Positions 24,537 to 35,563 of a stretch of 64,000 bases of DNA are shown here, piece after piece. Source of the DNA: Carettochelys insculpta (lineage: Eukaryota; Chordata; Testudines; Carettochelyidae); NCBI RefSeq assembly GCF_033958435.1, contig NC_134145.1, forward strand, positions 33,011,501 through 33,075,500. Reading direction: 5' to 3'. The first letter of the stretch is position 1. Every line of letters starts with the position of its first letter. A program made the position numbers and the translations under genes. A model generated the notes under the pieces. It searched no databases, was not told the DNA's origin, and worked only from the letters and a program-made list of their open reading frames with translations.

Positions 24537-24725
24537 TATGTCTACACTTACTGGAAGATCGATTCCTTCAGGGTCAATCTTCAGGGGGTTGATGCAGCAC
24601 ACCTAGTGGGGATGAGCTAAATCAAACCGACAGTTGGCCCTGATACTCGTTATTTTCATGAGGAGTAAGGAAGGTCGACAGGAGAGTTTCTCCCATCAAC
24701 CTTCCTCTGTCTGGACAGCAAGAAA
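24537..24725. mobile_element. Fragment of a 'gtctacac'-class DNA element
   Basis: 'tatgtctacacttactggaa' followed by 'gatcgattccttcagggtcaa' resembles a repeat common in turtle genomes. The right end reads 'aaccttcctctgtctggac'. No target duplication found. Confidence 0.4.
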
Positions 24726-25764
24726 AAAAAATGGATTCATCAGTTCCAACTATGCAATTGTTGCAGCTGGAACTGCGCATCTTACATCAACCTTTAGGTT
24801 TAGCATAGAGCTGGCCTCCGTTCAGAACTCTGAAGGATGGATCCAAGTGAGGGTTATTTTGACTCTGGACTGCTTTTGGAATAGACCTTTCAGTCACCCT
24901 TGCCCAGAGCAGCCAGAAGAGAAACAGAATTTTCTAGCTACCACCCAGATTCATCTCTTTTCCTTCCTGAAATTTTTAAAGCATGTAAACTTTTCTTTTC
25001 CTTTCCCAGAGCAAGAGAACTAAGTCATGTTTACAGGATCTAGGAGGCAAAAGAATGGAAGAAAGATGAATGTGCCATCTATATAAACATGGTCAGCCCC
25101 TTTGCCAACAGACTCCTTGGTAGATGGTCTGTTGTCAGTTCATTTCTGCTGTCTTCCAGCAGAAGCAGCTAGAACAATCTGAAGGATGGTTGCGTGGATT
25201 AGAAGCAGTGCAGCATGCAGGACTTGACACACATCTCTCCATCTTAATGATCTAATCTTCTAGTAGACCTGATTTCCCTGTGGCTATCCTTTTACTTCAC
25301 AAGTCCCTCAAGCCGTAGGATTTTCAATACTTTGGAATTTCAATGTCATTACCATGCTTAAATATTTTCAGCCACAAAGAAGAAATTAGACAGCAGATTG
25401 CAAAGCACTACTTTCAATTTCCAAACAAGAATGAATTGCTGGAAGCAATTCCGCTACATTAATACTTATGAAACCCACATTGTTGTATAGCATAGGAAGA
25501 GGATTTTTTTTCTGTACCACTGGCCAAATTAAATTTCCATAAACAAGTAGGGAAGATTTGAAAAAGCAAGTAACTGCAGGCATTCAGATAAGATATATTG
25601 TGCCACACAAATATCCATAAATGAACTTATTTTATAAGAAGAAGGGCACCCTTTAAATATAAAATTGTATATGCCTAAAGCTGTCTTTTTTTGGGATTAT
25701 AAATAGTTATATGTTGCACAGAGCAACATAGTTATGTGAAGAGGTTCAAAATATATATTGGTAC

Positions 25765-25885
25765 CTTTTGGCTTTTCTTCATGGGTTATTACAGCAAGGG
25801 GCTTGGTAAAAGTTTTCTTATTGTGCATCATGGCCAAGATCATATCAACACTGAGTGAGGTGCAGGCTTCATCAGGAAGAATGCA
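25765..25885 (-). CDS. TGFBR3: TGFBR3 exon w10: end of ZP domain
   Basis: 40 codons plus one base, from acceptor CCACAG to donor GTACCA. It encodes C-x-LPDEACTSLS and then MMHNKKTFTKPLAVITHEE, matching human CVPPDEACTSL and KKTFTKPLAVI. It holds the last two cysteines of the ZP module and leads into the juxtamembrane stalk. The donor is a weaker match to consensus (GTACCA) than the others, but the next exon continues in the right phase. Confidence 0.95.
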
Positions 25886-27245
25886 CTGTGGATGGAAACA
25901 ACATGAGGTCAGGGATTCACTCAAAATAAAATACTTGCAGTATCAGCCAGCGCAGCTGCACAGCTGCCTCATTATCAGTGTTTTCTCAGAATTGTTTACT
26001 GAAGAGAAACAGGAGAACTGAACGTTAGCATCCCCCCCCACCTCAAAACAATCTGTGTAATATACTGGCACAGAAAACTTATTCTCAGCTGGAATGTCCA
26101 GATATCACGATATTATGACTTTGTCTTACATAGAACCTTTTTACTCTCCCTATTTTCCCTGCATGTAGATTTTGCACATTTGTTATCTGGTCATCTTATT
26201 CTCAGCTGCATCTTCAGATGTAAACTTTGCCTTAGTGCTAAATTACTTAAAATTCCATGGAAGTTTTACTACTGAATTGTTGCTGTAATATTGTGTAATA
26301 GGATATCAAAGGTGGATGTCATTTACATGGAGGGTCCGTATCTTCAAAGAGGTCTCACTACAGCTTCCAAAACTTATCCCAGCTAGTGTACATACTGAGT
26401 AGATTTATTTTTTTAAGTACAAATGATGCAAATTTAGGGTTCTATACAAAAGTTTGGACACACAGATTTACAAGCACAAAAACAGAGTCCACTTTTAAAA
26501 TCTGGAGGCCACTTCTATGTAGCTCACTAGTGCATACACAGATCGCTAATGTATGATTTCAGAAGCCATGCAGGAAAGTTCCAGTAAATCTGAATAAAGT
26601 CAGACTACTTAACAGTTTATTTTTTGAAGAAAAAAGTTGTACTTCTGGGTATATACTATTTTAAAAGTAATAGTTTGGCAGTAGTCTCACTAGGGGCTTG
26701 GTAATCAAACAGGAAAAGTTAATTCATCTTAAATATATTGTAGTGATTCAATAGAGAGCATTTACTAGCAAATACAAAAAGGTAACTACCCTGGATTTTC
26801 CATCAAAGTCCTCTAGAGATGGGCCAACCTTACAGCTCACATGTTGATGTTCAAAAAACAAAATTACAATATTATCTCAGCAGTTTCTAGAAAATTAATA
26901 TTAAATTTGTTTATCCTATTGCCATGTGAGCTGAATAGAACAAATACATCTGGATCACTCCCTTAACAAAATGCAATCTCTGTTTACCACATGATCACTT
27001 ACTGACATTTTAAAGTGGAAAATGTAGACTATATGATTAAGATTCAACATAGCTCTGAGTAAAAGTAGCCTGTAAAACATATCAAGTCCACTGATAAAAT
27101 GTTAATTACACTAATCTATGTCTATAAAATCTTCAGACAAAAAGTTAATCCCAGGAACTACTATGTTCTGAACTTGTGTATATTGTAAAAATTCCCAGTT
27201 TTTAATCTAAATCTGAAAGATGAAAAAATTTAACAAACTACTGAC
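25886..27245 (-). other. TGFBR3 intron between exons w9 and w10
   Basis: 1360 bp of AT-rich DNA. No repeat or other feature recognised. Confidence 0.8.
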
Positions 27246-27545
27246 CTTAGGCAATCCTTGAATGTCTTTTTCTTTATTTGTACACAAAGTCAGCTCACAA
27301 TGAAGAAAAAGCAGTGAAATGTTGAATATAGGTTTAAACACAAAGCTAAATCTCTTTTTGTCCATCTGTGCATGTGGTATAGGAACGTTCACCTTCTGGA
27401 CGTTGTAGAATTTAACAGATTCGTCTTTAGGACAAATATTTTCTATGATAGTGTAATCAGACATTCTATCAGGGTTTGAATATGGCGAAACAAAACATGT
27501 TTGGATTGCAAAGCCCAGGGCTCTATCAGCTTTAGTCACAGAAAC
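27246..27545 (-). CDS. TGFBR3: TGFBR3 exon w9: ZP-C core
   Basis: 100 codons, phase 0 to phase 0, from acceptor CACAG to donor GTCAGT. It opens V S V T K A D. Conserved blocks are ALGFAIQTCFVSPYSNPDRM, YTIIENICPKDESVKFY, MDKKRFSFVFKPIFN and CELTLCT. These contain four of the ZP-C cysteines and the sequon NIS (human about N697). ZP-C is the high-affinity inhibin- and TGF-beta-binding half of the membrane-proximal region in betaglycan. This is the most strongly conserved exon of the set. Confidence 0.97.
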
Positions 27546-27681
27546 CTGTGTATAAAAAACAATTTATTAAGAATTTAGCAATGACATTTTTGTTGGCAGC
27601 ATTAACATTTTACATGAGTACGTATGCCAGTCCCAATCAAATAGTTCAAACCAAAATTGTGAAGATATATGGTCTGGTTAA

Positions 27682-27929
27682 CAGGGGTCAGCCACCTTTC
27701 CAAGGTGGAGTGCTGAAATTTGACCTTTTGACCTTTGCGTATGGTCTGAGTGCCTGTGATACTTTCTGAAGTCACTAATAGTCCTGCTTACAACAGCTTC
27801 ATTAATAAATAAATTAAGATGCAGAGATTTACTGTTTAGGTGGTGGTAGGAGGGATGGCGCTGTGCTTCTGTCTCATGTACCAATGAAAATTGGCTCATG
27901 TGCTACTCTTGGCACGGGGCTGACCCTTG
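27682..27929. mobile_element. hAT-like MITE
   Basis: The left end CAGGGGTCAGCCACC and the complement of the right end CAAGGGTCAGCCCCG form inverted repeats of about 15 bp. The 8-bp flanks do not match, so the duplication has decayed or the ends are slightly off. Confidence 0.5.
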
Positions 27930-28198
27930 GTGTAGTAGACACTCAAGGGAACGACACAAAGTTTTGTGGGTTCAAACTCAACTTATCCACTATCCTAGCA
28001 TGTGGTGGGGTGTCTTTTCGGGGAGGGGGTTGGGGGGGGAGATTCAACCCTCTCTGTTCTTCAATCAACTCAGCTGGAGTATCCAGTAAAAAAGCAGGCT
28101 CACTCAGTGAAAAGAATGCTACATCTAAACTGAGCTTTGGGGACAGCAAAAAATGACCCTGCTTCCCCAGTAAGTTTACGAACCACAGTAGAAGAGGT

Positions 28199-28229
<31 letters not shown>

Positions 28230-28250
28230 GACACACAGACAGAGAGAATA
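28199..28250 (+). repeat. (AC)n microsatellite with (AGAC)n tail
   Basis: About 13 AC units at 28199-28224, followed by imperfect 'agac' and 'agag' repeats. Confidence 0.9.
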
Positions 28251-28576
28251 CAGAGGCTGAGTGGAGAGGTCATGAATTGAAGCATGGTTTGATGGGACTT
28301 ATGAGTTCTGTGGAGGAGCAGTTTAGCAGGAAGATAACACAGTTATAGTATTTTCTGTGTCATCCCTGTAAAGATAGTGACTCTGTATTCTTTTATGGGG
28401 ATCATATACTTCCAACACACAGTGTACTGATATTATTCAGCCAAGTGAGAATACAGATAATGCCACAAAATAATTTGGAAAGAAAACTATACGGGTACCT
28501 TTAAATTTTCTTTCATTCATTCATTCATTTTAATTTCTATTAAAAAGGTACAGTGTTGCCTCTATCAGAGCAGCAT

Positions 28577-28745
28577 CATGAAGAGTATCAGAGAGGTAGC
28601 CATGTTAGTCTGTATCTTCGAGAACAACAATTAGTCCCGTGGCACCTTATAGACTAACATATTTTGGAGCATAAGCTTTCGTGGGCAAACACTTGCTTCG
28701 TCAGATGCATCTGACGAAGCGAGTCTTTGCCCACGAAAGCTTATG
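28577..28745 (+). mobile_element. SINE with foldback 3' half
   Basis: The head 'gagaggtagccatgttagtc' is followed by the body 'ggcaccttatagactaacat'. Positions 28670-28745 are then a palindrome centred between 28707 and 28708 (GATG|CATC), with 38-bp arms and about two mismatches. No clear target duplication was found. Confidence 0.75.
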
Positions 28746-29084
28746 TTGATTCACAAACCTGTCAGCCAGCACTTTAATGGAGTGGGCCATTCTGTTAATT
28801 ACCTGAAAGTCTGTGTTTTACTGAAAAGAAACTTTCACAGCTGTTTGGAAAGAGTGACTGCTGAACTCCCTTTTATATTCAAATTTGACACATTAACGTG
28901 ATTTGAACTGGGATGGCAATTTTCTAGCTCCCTATAGGGGCTCTTTTACATACTTTGCTTTACCTAATTCTTGACCCCTCCCTGCTTCTGCCCCTCTGCT
29001 CTCTGATTTGCTCACCTTGATAAGAATTTTTCTGATTTGTCGACCTTGATTACTGTTTTTGGTTCTCTGTGCTTTAAATATTGA

Positions 29085-29200
29085 GTCTGTTCTAGTATGG
29101 CTGTGGTCTGAAGAAGTGGGTCTGTCCCACAAAATCTCACCTAATAAATTATTTTGTTAGTCTTTAAAGTGCTACTGGACTGCTTTTTTGTTTTGATAAT
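29085..29200 (+). mobile_element. SINE fragment
   Basis: It contains 'tgaagaagtgggtctgtccc', then 'attttgttagtctttaaagt' and 'gctactggactgc', ending in T and G rich sequence. The front is truncated. Confidence 0.75.
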
Positions 29201-29239
29201 ACCTCTTAGATGTGAGAACTGTTCTGTTTATAACAATGG

Positions 29240-29393
29240 AGATATTTATATTGCTGGAGATATTTAAGAACAGGTCAGATAGATGTCTATCAGGGATGGT
29301 TTAGATAGTACTTGGTCCTGCCATTGGGGCAGGGAGCTGGACTCGATGGCCTCTCGAGGTCCCTTCCAGTCCTAGTGTTCTATGATTCTATGG
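29240..29393 (+). mobile_element. CR1 LINE 3' end
   Basis: 'ctggactcgatggcctctcg', then 'aggtcccttccagtcctagt', ending 'tctatgattctatgga', is the canonical CR1 3' terminus. Only the last 150 bp are present, which is typical 5' truncation. Confidence 0.85.
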
Positions 29394-29535
29394 ATGTTCT
29401 CACTCACTGTTGAGTTCCTATTTGCCTAGATAATTTGCTGAGCATGCCCATTCTAAACCCCTCCCACCATGTCCCAGTGGCATATACCTGGTAGAAGGAT
29501 TGAGAATGCCTGTGCCCAGCATTGGGTATAGATTC

Positions 29536-29870
29536 AGGGCTTGTCTACACTGGGTTTTCTTTTGCAGAAAACCCCCTTTTTTTCTGGGAAGAAACTCCTT
29601 GTATCCACATTACAAACCTTGTTATTCTGGAGGAACAGGGCATTTAACTTGAAATAGTAACTCCACCAAAACACATGACTTTCATCAACCCTTCCACCCC
29701 TTTCAATTTTGAAATTTGGTCAGAGCACTAAACAGAGCTAATTCTGATTTAACTGGCCTCCAGGGAGGCATTCCATCATTGCTCTTATTTTGGAACTGGG
29801 CTCTCTAGTGTGAATGCTCCATTTTGAAATGCTCTTGCAGCATGAATGCTCTTTTCAGAAATAACTCGAA
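29536..29870. mobile_element. Foldback DNA element, relative of the one at about 6540-6930
   Basis: It begins 'ggcttgtctacactgggttt' and ends with 'cttttcagaaataactcg'. Landmarks 'gcatttaacttgaaatagta' and 'ctctctagtgtgaatgctcc' are inverse matches to the 6540-6900 element. No internal gene. Confidence 0.55.
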
Positions 29871-29929
29871 AAAAAGTACTGATTTTACCTATATAGAGAC
29901 CAATCATGGCACAGGAGAGACCAATCATG

Positions 29930-30479
29930 AGGGGTTGTGTTCAATTCTTTTTAAAAGGGTGTTGCAAAGCTGGAGAGAAGGGTGCAGAGAAAAGCCACAA
30001 AAATGATTGGAGGACTGCAGAAAATCTCTAAACATGAGAGACAGAGCTCAATATGTTTAGTATAGCGAAAAGAATGTGAGGTGACTTGATTCAAGTATAT
30101 AAATACCTCAACAGGGAGAAGAAAGCAGATGAAAAACTCTTCTTCTATCTGGTGAAGAAAGCCACAAAAAGAACCAGGGCTTGTAGGCAGACAAATTTAA
30201 ATTAAAAAGAAGGCACAGGTGGGTTGGCTTTTTTTTTTTTTAAATACAAAGAGGGTTTTTTAACCAGTGGAATAAACTTTCAAGGAAGGTGGTGGATTCT
30301 ATCTATCTCAGAATCTTTAGATCAGAACTGGATGCCTTTCTTGAGAATAAGCTTTAGCCAAACTCAAGTTGTTGGGTCCAATACATGGGTAACTTGGTGA
30401 AGTTTAATGGCCTCTGATATACAGGAGATGAGACTAGATGATCTGATGGTCCCTTCTGGCCTTAAATTCTATGAACTGT
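29930..30479 (+). mobile_element. CR1 LINE 3' region
   Basis: 'agaaaagccacaaaaatgat', 'gtatataaatacctcaacag', 'gcctttcttgagaataagct' and the end 'ttctggccttaaattctatg' follow the CR1 3' order. The reading frame is destroyed. A further CR1-like stretch (aactccaggaccagacaaat) occurs near 30930. Confidence 0.7.
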
Positions 30480-31910
30480 AATATTCTGAACTTAATCGGT
30501 AACAAGTGATTTTAGCAGAAAAGTGGGTCAGCAAGAATGAGCAAAAGGTCACCATTAAGAAAAGAAATAAGATCTGGAGAGACAGCGTGTGAGATGATTA
30601 GTGTATTAACATATTGATAAGAAAAGCCAAGGCAGAGATACAGGAAAAATGCACAAGTGATTTTAATAAAGAACACAATTCTACTAGAAACAAAATCTAC
30701 ACAGGAGAGACAAGTACCAGGTCCTTAGAGTTTATGCATGAGTAATTTATTGATCAAACAGACATATTTCAAACAAACAAAATACAATGTTTTTTGTGCC
30801 AGTGGATGATGAAGGAACAAATGCCTGAAACAGACACTAATTTTCCACTGTGCAGTGAGAAGAAACAGAGAGGAAAAAAATCAAGCTCACCCCAGGACAG
30901 GTGATAAAGAAATTAGTTTATATGGTTGAAGAAATAACTCCAGGACCAGACAAATCTGGAGCCAAAATGATTCATCCTAGAATGCTGAAGAAGTTGATGT
31001 TTTTGTCTAAGTGAAAAAACCTAATGCCTTTTAGGAAAGAAACTTAACTCATTTTGATGTAAGTTAGGCTTTCAATTTCTTTTACTCTATTTTACAGTTG
31101 TTTAGTGAAAAGTATTTGAAACAAAGTAACTAAACATTTACAGAAACACACACAATGAATGGACTATTCACTAACTGAAAGTACTCAACTCATATCTGAA
31201 CAATTGTTACCCAATGTGTTTGATAAATATTACCCCATAGAAATATGTAATTCTGTTTTAAGAAGGTTTGTTTATATAGTAGACTTTGTTTTCTAAGGTC
31301 TTCTAAATACATGGTCAAAGGTCCTGTGATATTTGCTTGTCATTCTACTTGGTTGGTATCTTACTTACAAAGACACACATCTATAGAATAGAAAGATTTT
31401 TACTGACTGAAAACAATACTCAGTAGAAGAGAGGAAGTCTGACAGCTCTTTGATATACCAAAATGTGACTGGAAGTGGCTTAAAGGTGAGATGGTGTTAT
31501 GATGACAATGTTAACACCCCTTTCTGCATCACTTAACCTGAGGGATGGGAGAAACTGGGGAGGGAGGGAATGCTATAACTGTTTTGTACACTACTTCACC
31601 TGGACGATGCAGTTGTCATATTTTTGTATAAAATGAACTAATTCCTCACTGACAACTCATTGTTTCAATGCTTGCATTTATCTAATAAGAGACCAGATTC
31701 AAATATCTGACAGAGTTCTTTTAGTTGGGGTTACCTGTTTTGAGAGGATTCTTTGTTACTCATGACAAAGAATTGTCTTATTAACCTACAGTGCCCCTTT
31801 TCTGAAGCCACAGAAGTACACATCTGTCAGAGGCAAGCACAAACTTGGCTAGGCTGACATGGCCTTGCTGAATGTTTTGGTTAATCTGAGAGCCTATCAA
31901 AGTTTATTAC

Positions 31911-32093
31911 CTCAACGTAAATCTGTCCATTCTCAGCAATAGAGAAGAGTCCTTGTGAGGGAGCAAGGAAGAGGTCTGTTTTATAAAGCTCCATGTTGAA
32001 GGTCACATTGCTGATATGAGGTTCAGGAGGCCAGGGCAAGGCAGGTTTAAGCGAGGGTTTTCCACGCTCTGCCTGGTGGAGTGTGCAGTTAAA
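31911..32093 (-). CDS. TGFBR3: TGFBR3 exon w8: ZP-C, first part
   Basis: 61 codons, phase 0 to phase 0, from acceptor TTTTAG to donor GTAATA. It opens F N C T L, where NCT is a glycosylation sequon matching human about N571. A proline-rich variable stretch follows (KPSLKPALPWPPEP), then ISNVTFNMELYKTDLFLAP (sequon NVT) and GQIYVE. Only 143 bp of intron separates it from exon w7, the shortest intron in the window. The variable segment is several residues longer than I recall for human, which fits the slightly greater total length. Confidence 0.95.
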
Positions 32094-32236
32094 CTAAAAC
32101 AAACAAAATACAAATAAATTCCAGAACTTTTGCTCCAGGCCACCCTCCAGTGCAGTTATATGGGATGGAAATGAGAGCAGAATTAGGCCCCTAGCTAAAA
32201 ATTTTAATTTCAGCATAAATATAAAGTATTACATAC
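32094..32236 (-). other. TGFBR3 intron between exons w7 and w8
   Basis: 143 bp, shortest intron in the window, with consensus GTATGT and TTTTAG ends. Free of repeats. Confidence 0.9.
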
Positions 32237-32377
32237 CACAACTCTTTCAGGCCTGCTTGGAAAGATTACATCTGCTTCATCAGTGTCTCCTGGAAATCCA
32301 TTATTACCTGATTCGACATCTTCATCATCAATTCCCCAACCACTATTTTCCACTGGTGATGACAGCTGAATAACAAT
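32237..32377 (-). CDS. TGFBR3: TGFBR3 exon w7: glycosaminoglycan-attachment segment
   Basis: 47 codons, phase 0 to phase 0, from acceptor ATGCAG to donor GTATGT. It opens with ATT GTT ATT CAG (I V I Q). In human and rat this segment carries the two serines that receive heparan or chondroitin sulfate. Both Ser-Gly pairs are kept here, in ENSGWGIDDED and DVESGNNGFPGD, each with nearby acidic residues. The second site reads SGN where human has SGD. The exon lies within the ZP module between its N and C halves. Confidence 0.95.
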
Positions 32378-34505
32378 CTGCATAAAGGAAGTGGGAAGTT
32401 GAAACAGAGATTTGCTGCAAAGGTGATTGGCTCTTTTCACATTAATTCGTTCTTCCTTTCTTCAGAACACGAAGATCAAGAAGTTGTGGCGACCAACCAG
32501 TACAGAAAAACATGCCACCCACACAGCTCAGCAATGCGCCTTTGAAGTATGTATACTATACATGCAGTATAACCTTCAGTTTGTTCCCAGATGGCAAAAC
32601 CAGTACAGCCATAAAACTGCTCTGTGTTGGAAAAGCAACCTGGCTATTGGTATGCAAATGAGCATACCAGCAGTCCCACTCTGCTGCTGGTATTTCTGTG
32701 TCCAACACTGCTAAAAGAAATGCTTCTCTCAAATGGATTAATGTACCTTCCAACATTTAGTTACTGGCTCCTGGAAGAATCACAAAAAGTTCCAGTGGGC
32801 AGCAGGATTTTCTCCTCTATAGGCTTTGTCACGTCTGTTTTCTTAAAAGCAGAAGCCCGAAAGCTTTTTCGCATTTCTCTGGCCTCCCATCGGATCCCTT
32901 TTATTCCCCACCCCAACTCTTTTTTTCTCTGTCCTCTGGGACATGTGCGGATGCGCACTAACAGTAGAAACATGCAGCTGGTTGCAGATGGTTGCGGGCA
33001 CTCTGCTAATCAACTGGGCATCATCTGAATCTCTCTCAGTAACTGCCCAAACACTCTGCCTTCAGGGAACGCTGGAGCACACCGGAGCTGTGTCTACACG
33101 TGCATGCTACTTCGAAGTAGCGGCACTAACTTTGAAATAGCGCCCGTCGTGGCTACACGCGTCGGGTGCTATTTCGAAGTTAACTTCGACGTTAGGCGGC
33201 GAGACGTCGAAGTCGCTAACCTCATGAGGGGATCGGAATAGCGCCCTACTTCGACGTTCAACGTCGAAGTAGGGACCGTGTAGATGATCCGCGTCCTGCA
33301 ACGTCGAAATTGTGGGGTCCTCCATGGCAGCCATCAGCTGGGGGGTTGAGAGACGCTGTCTCTCCAGCCCGTGCGGGGCTCTATGGTCACCGTGTGCAGC
33401 AGCCCTTAGCCCAGGGCTTCTGGCTGCTGCTGCTGCAGCGGGGGATTCATGCTGCATGCACAGGGTCTGCAACTCGTTGTCGGCTCTGTGGATCTTGTGG
33501 TGTTTAGTGCAAGTGTGTCTGGGAGGGGCCCTTTAAGGGAGCAGCTGGCTGTTGAGTCCGCCGTGTGACCCTGTCTGCAGCTGTGCCTGGCACCCTTATT
33601 TCGATGTGTGCTACTGTGGCGTGTAGACGTTCCCTCGCTGCGCCTATTTCGATGTGGTGCTGCGCAACGTCGATGTTGAACATCGACGTTGCCAGCCCTG
33701 GAGGACGTGTAGACATTATCCCTATTTCGATGTTGCCACATCGAAATAGGCTACTTCGATGTAGGCTTCACGTGTAGACGTAGCCCGGTAGAGTCTACCA
33801 GCCTTTAATCATAGGAGACCTAGGTTCAAGTAGTGTTAGTGGACACAGGTGAAAACATGCATTTTTGTGGGCACTTGGCAAATCGTATGGTGTTGCTTCA
33901 CAATGGGTCATGAGCAGCAGTCTCTTCTCAGGTAAACTGCAAGCTTTCCCTGAATGCCAAAAGAGCAAGATAAAAGCCTGCACAGATTGGACCACTCCAA
34001 TTTCAGGAGCACTATTCATTCAAATTTATAAAAGACAAAATGCTACTGACAGAAATTTTTTTTTTGGGTGATCAGAAATCTATTGCCATACCAGCTCCAG
34101 GCTAAGCTGTGCTAGTAGCATGGGAGTACTATAGAGTTGCCCTGTGGGAGCTGAGGAAAGACTTGTGCCTCTCTCACCATGAAGGAAGGCTGCGAGTTCC
34201 TTTAGAATAGTGCAGCTAGTTCCCTGCAGTGCACCTGGCTTGACTTCACTGCCTCAGGTGGAAGAAGGGAACACACACCTGCTCTCTTTGGGATGTTATG
34301 TGTCCTCAGCCCCACGCTGAGTGAGCAGCCTCACACTTTCCTGAGTAGAGGGACTGGACTTATGACTAGCCCTAGCATGGGCATCAAAAGGGAGCACACC
34401 TCCTATATACTCATGCCAGGGCCATCACAGTCGGGGTCCTTATAGCCTTATTACACCATAACATTACACAGCAAAGATAGACAGCTCTATTTGTAAAATA
34501 CTTAC
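32378..34505 (-). other. TGFBR3 intron between exons w6 and w7
   Basis: 2128 bp. Contains foldback transposon copy B (33086-33785). The rest has no recognised feature. The 134-residue open frame at 32624-33028 has no known homology and is not treated as a gene. Confidence 0.85.
33086..33785 (+). mobile_element. Foldback transposon family, copy B (TSD CGG)
   Basis: 700 bp. The left end is AGCTGTGTCTACACGTG and the right end is the inverse of GGCTACGTCTACACGTG. CGG flanks both sides (33083-33085 and 33786-33788). The arms carry alternating 'acttcgaagt', 'cgacgtt' and 'tatttcgatg' blocks around a GC-rich core at about 33310-33600. Confidence 0.88.
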
Positions 34506-34655
34506 AGAGTTAAAATAAACTATGTTATTCGAGGCATAGCCTTTCCGAGTCCCACAGCTGTGCAATGATGATTCCAAAATAAAATGAGTTCCATTCATCT
34601 TTGCTTTGCAGGCAGGATCTAGTAGTGAGAGTTCTGTCCCAATGAAACCATTGGC
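34506..34655 (-). CDS. TGFBR3: TGFBR3 exon w6: ZP-N part
   Basis: Exactly 50 codons between the acceptor GTTTAG and the donor GTAAGT, phase 0 at both ends. It encodes LLDPACKAKMNGTHFILES and then SCGTR, matching the human ZP-N segment around residue 490. The sequon NGT matches a human N-glycosylation position. The two cysteines (PAC and SCG) are ZP-module cysteines. It has no long open frame of its own and was assigned from homology plus phase continuity with both neighbours. Confidence 0.95.
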
Positions 34656-35563
34656 CTAAACAATGACATTACATAAGTGACTGAAACCTCATTGAAAGTA
34701 CAAATCCCCAAGATGCATAATTACAGGTTAATATATGGAGATACGCATCTCTTAGAATGGACCTTGGGAGGTCATCACGTCCAGTCTCCTGTCCTCCTGG
34801 TAGGACCAAGCACCCTCCCTGAGGGACTTTTTTTAAAATCTATTTGCCCCAGACCTCTGACTGGTTTCCTCAAGGACTGAACTCACAACCTGGAGTTTAG
34901 CAGGCCAATACACAAACCACTGAGCTATCCTGCCCCACTTAAGTAACAACTTAGTGTGTTTTTGGATGACTATTAATAAGACTGCCATTGTCCTGTGACA
35001 TTTACTGTAAAATAACTGTCACACCATGACATTAGCTGGTGGACCAACAGAGCGTCCAAGTATCATATGGAGTTAAAAAAATGAAATAGCTACATTTTTC
35101 ATTCTAGAATGAACTTCATTGTTCAGCCAACCCTGAACTTAAAAAAGAAGTCTTATACTGTTCACGGCTTCCATCCACAGTGCAGATTAATTTTTCCTCA
35201 GGCACAAGCAGCCAGTGTATAGATGTTGGGTAGTTGACGCTATTTTTTATGGATCACAGTGGATGTCCATGACAGGCCCATTCTCTACCGTCTGGCATAT
35301 TGAACCTGCCTCTTCACATTTCCAGTTGTGAAGACCCCACAGAACCTCCTGTCTACAAATTCCAAGATGAGTCAGAACCTAGAATTGTGGGAATGAAATT
35401 TTGCCATATGTTTCCCTGTTGAGGTGTGGGTTTTCTGGCACATGGTTGTGGGAAATAACTGGTCAGGATATAGCCTGGTTCAGAGTGTTCATTTTATAAT
35501 CACAGTATCTGTGAAATATTCTAACACAAGATCACCTCAGTCTGGGACGAAGTGCAGACTAAC
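34656..35563 (-). other. TGFBR3 intron between exons w5 and w6
   Basis: 908 bp. Holds a CR1-derived piece at about 34735-34937 and nothing else recognised. Confidence 0.85.
34735..34937 (-). mobile_element. CR1-derived 3' segment, reverse orientation
   Basis: 'ccttgggaggtcatcacgtc', 'aggaccaagcaccctccctg' and 'caggccaatacacaaaccac' followed by 'tgagctatcctgcccc' match the complement of a well-known reptile CR1 end. Confidence 0.6.

Larger units (their letters stand above)
20890..25764 (-). other. TGFBR3 intron between exons w10 and w11
   Basis: 4875 bp. Contains a SINE at 22871-23000, an inverted-dimer SINE at 23411-23564 and a 'gtctacac'-class fragment near 24537-24725. The 129-residue open frame at 24634-25023 overlaps that fragment and has no recognisable homology. 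Nothing specific is seen in 20900-22860 or 24730-25760. Confidence 0.8.
27546..31910 (-). other. TGFBR3 intron between exons w8 and w9
   Basis: 4365 bp with a hAT-like element (27682-27929), a CA microsatellite (28199-28250), SINE copies (28577-28745 and 29085-29200), CR1 tails (29240-29393 and 29930-30479), a foldback element (29536-29870) and possibly an upstream CR1 piece near 30890-31010. Nothing specific in 31011-31910. Confidence 0.8.

Noticed and set aside
24634..25023. 129-codon forward frame in an intron
   Set aside because: No recognisable domain, partly overlaps a transposon fragment, lies on the strand opposite TGFBR3, and has no splice or promoter context.
28580..28610. Possible tRNA-like promoter boxes in the SINE heads
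   Set aside because: These are the SINE's internal promoter remnants. No complete tRNA cloverleaf can be drawn.
32624..33028. 134-codon forward frame
   Set aside because: No homology recognised and low-complexity stretches; length is within chance for this composition.
33107..33741. Open frames of 100-121 codons recurring in the foldback copies (also at 37290, 39149, 44115, 59825, 60825)
   Set aside because: They follow the repeat, overlap each other on both strands, begin in inverted-repeat arms and differ in length between copies. This is the expected result of a GC-rich repeated core and not of a protein.
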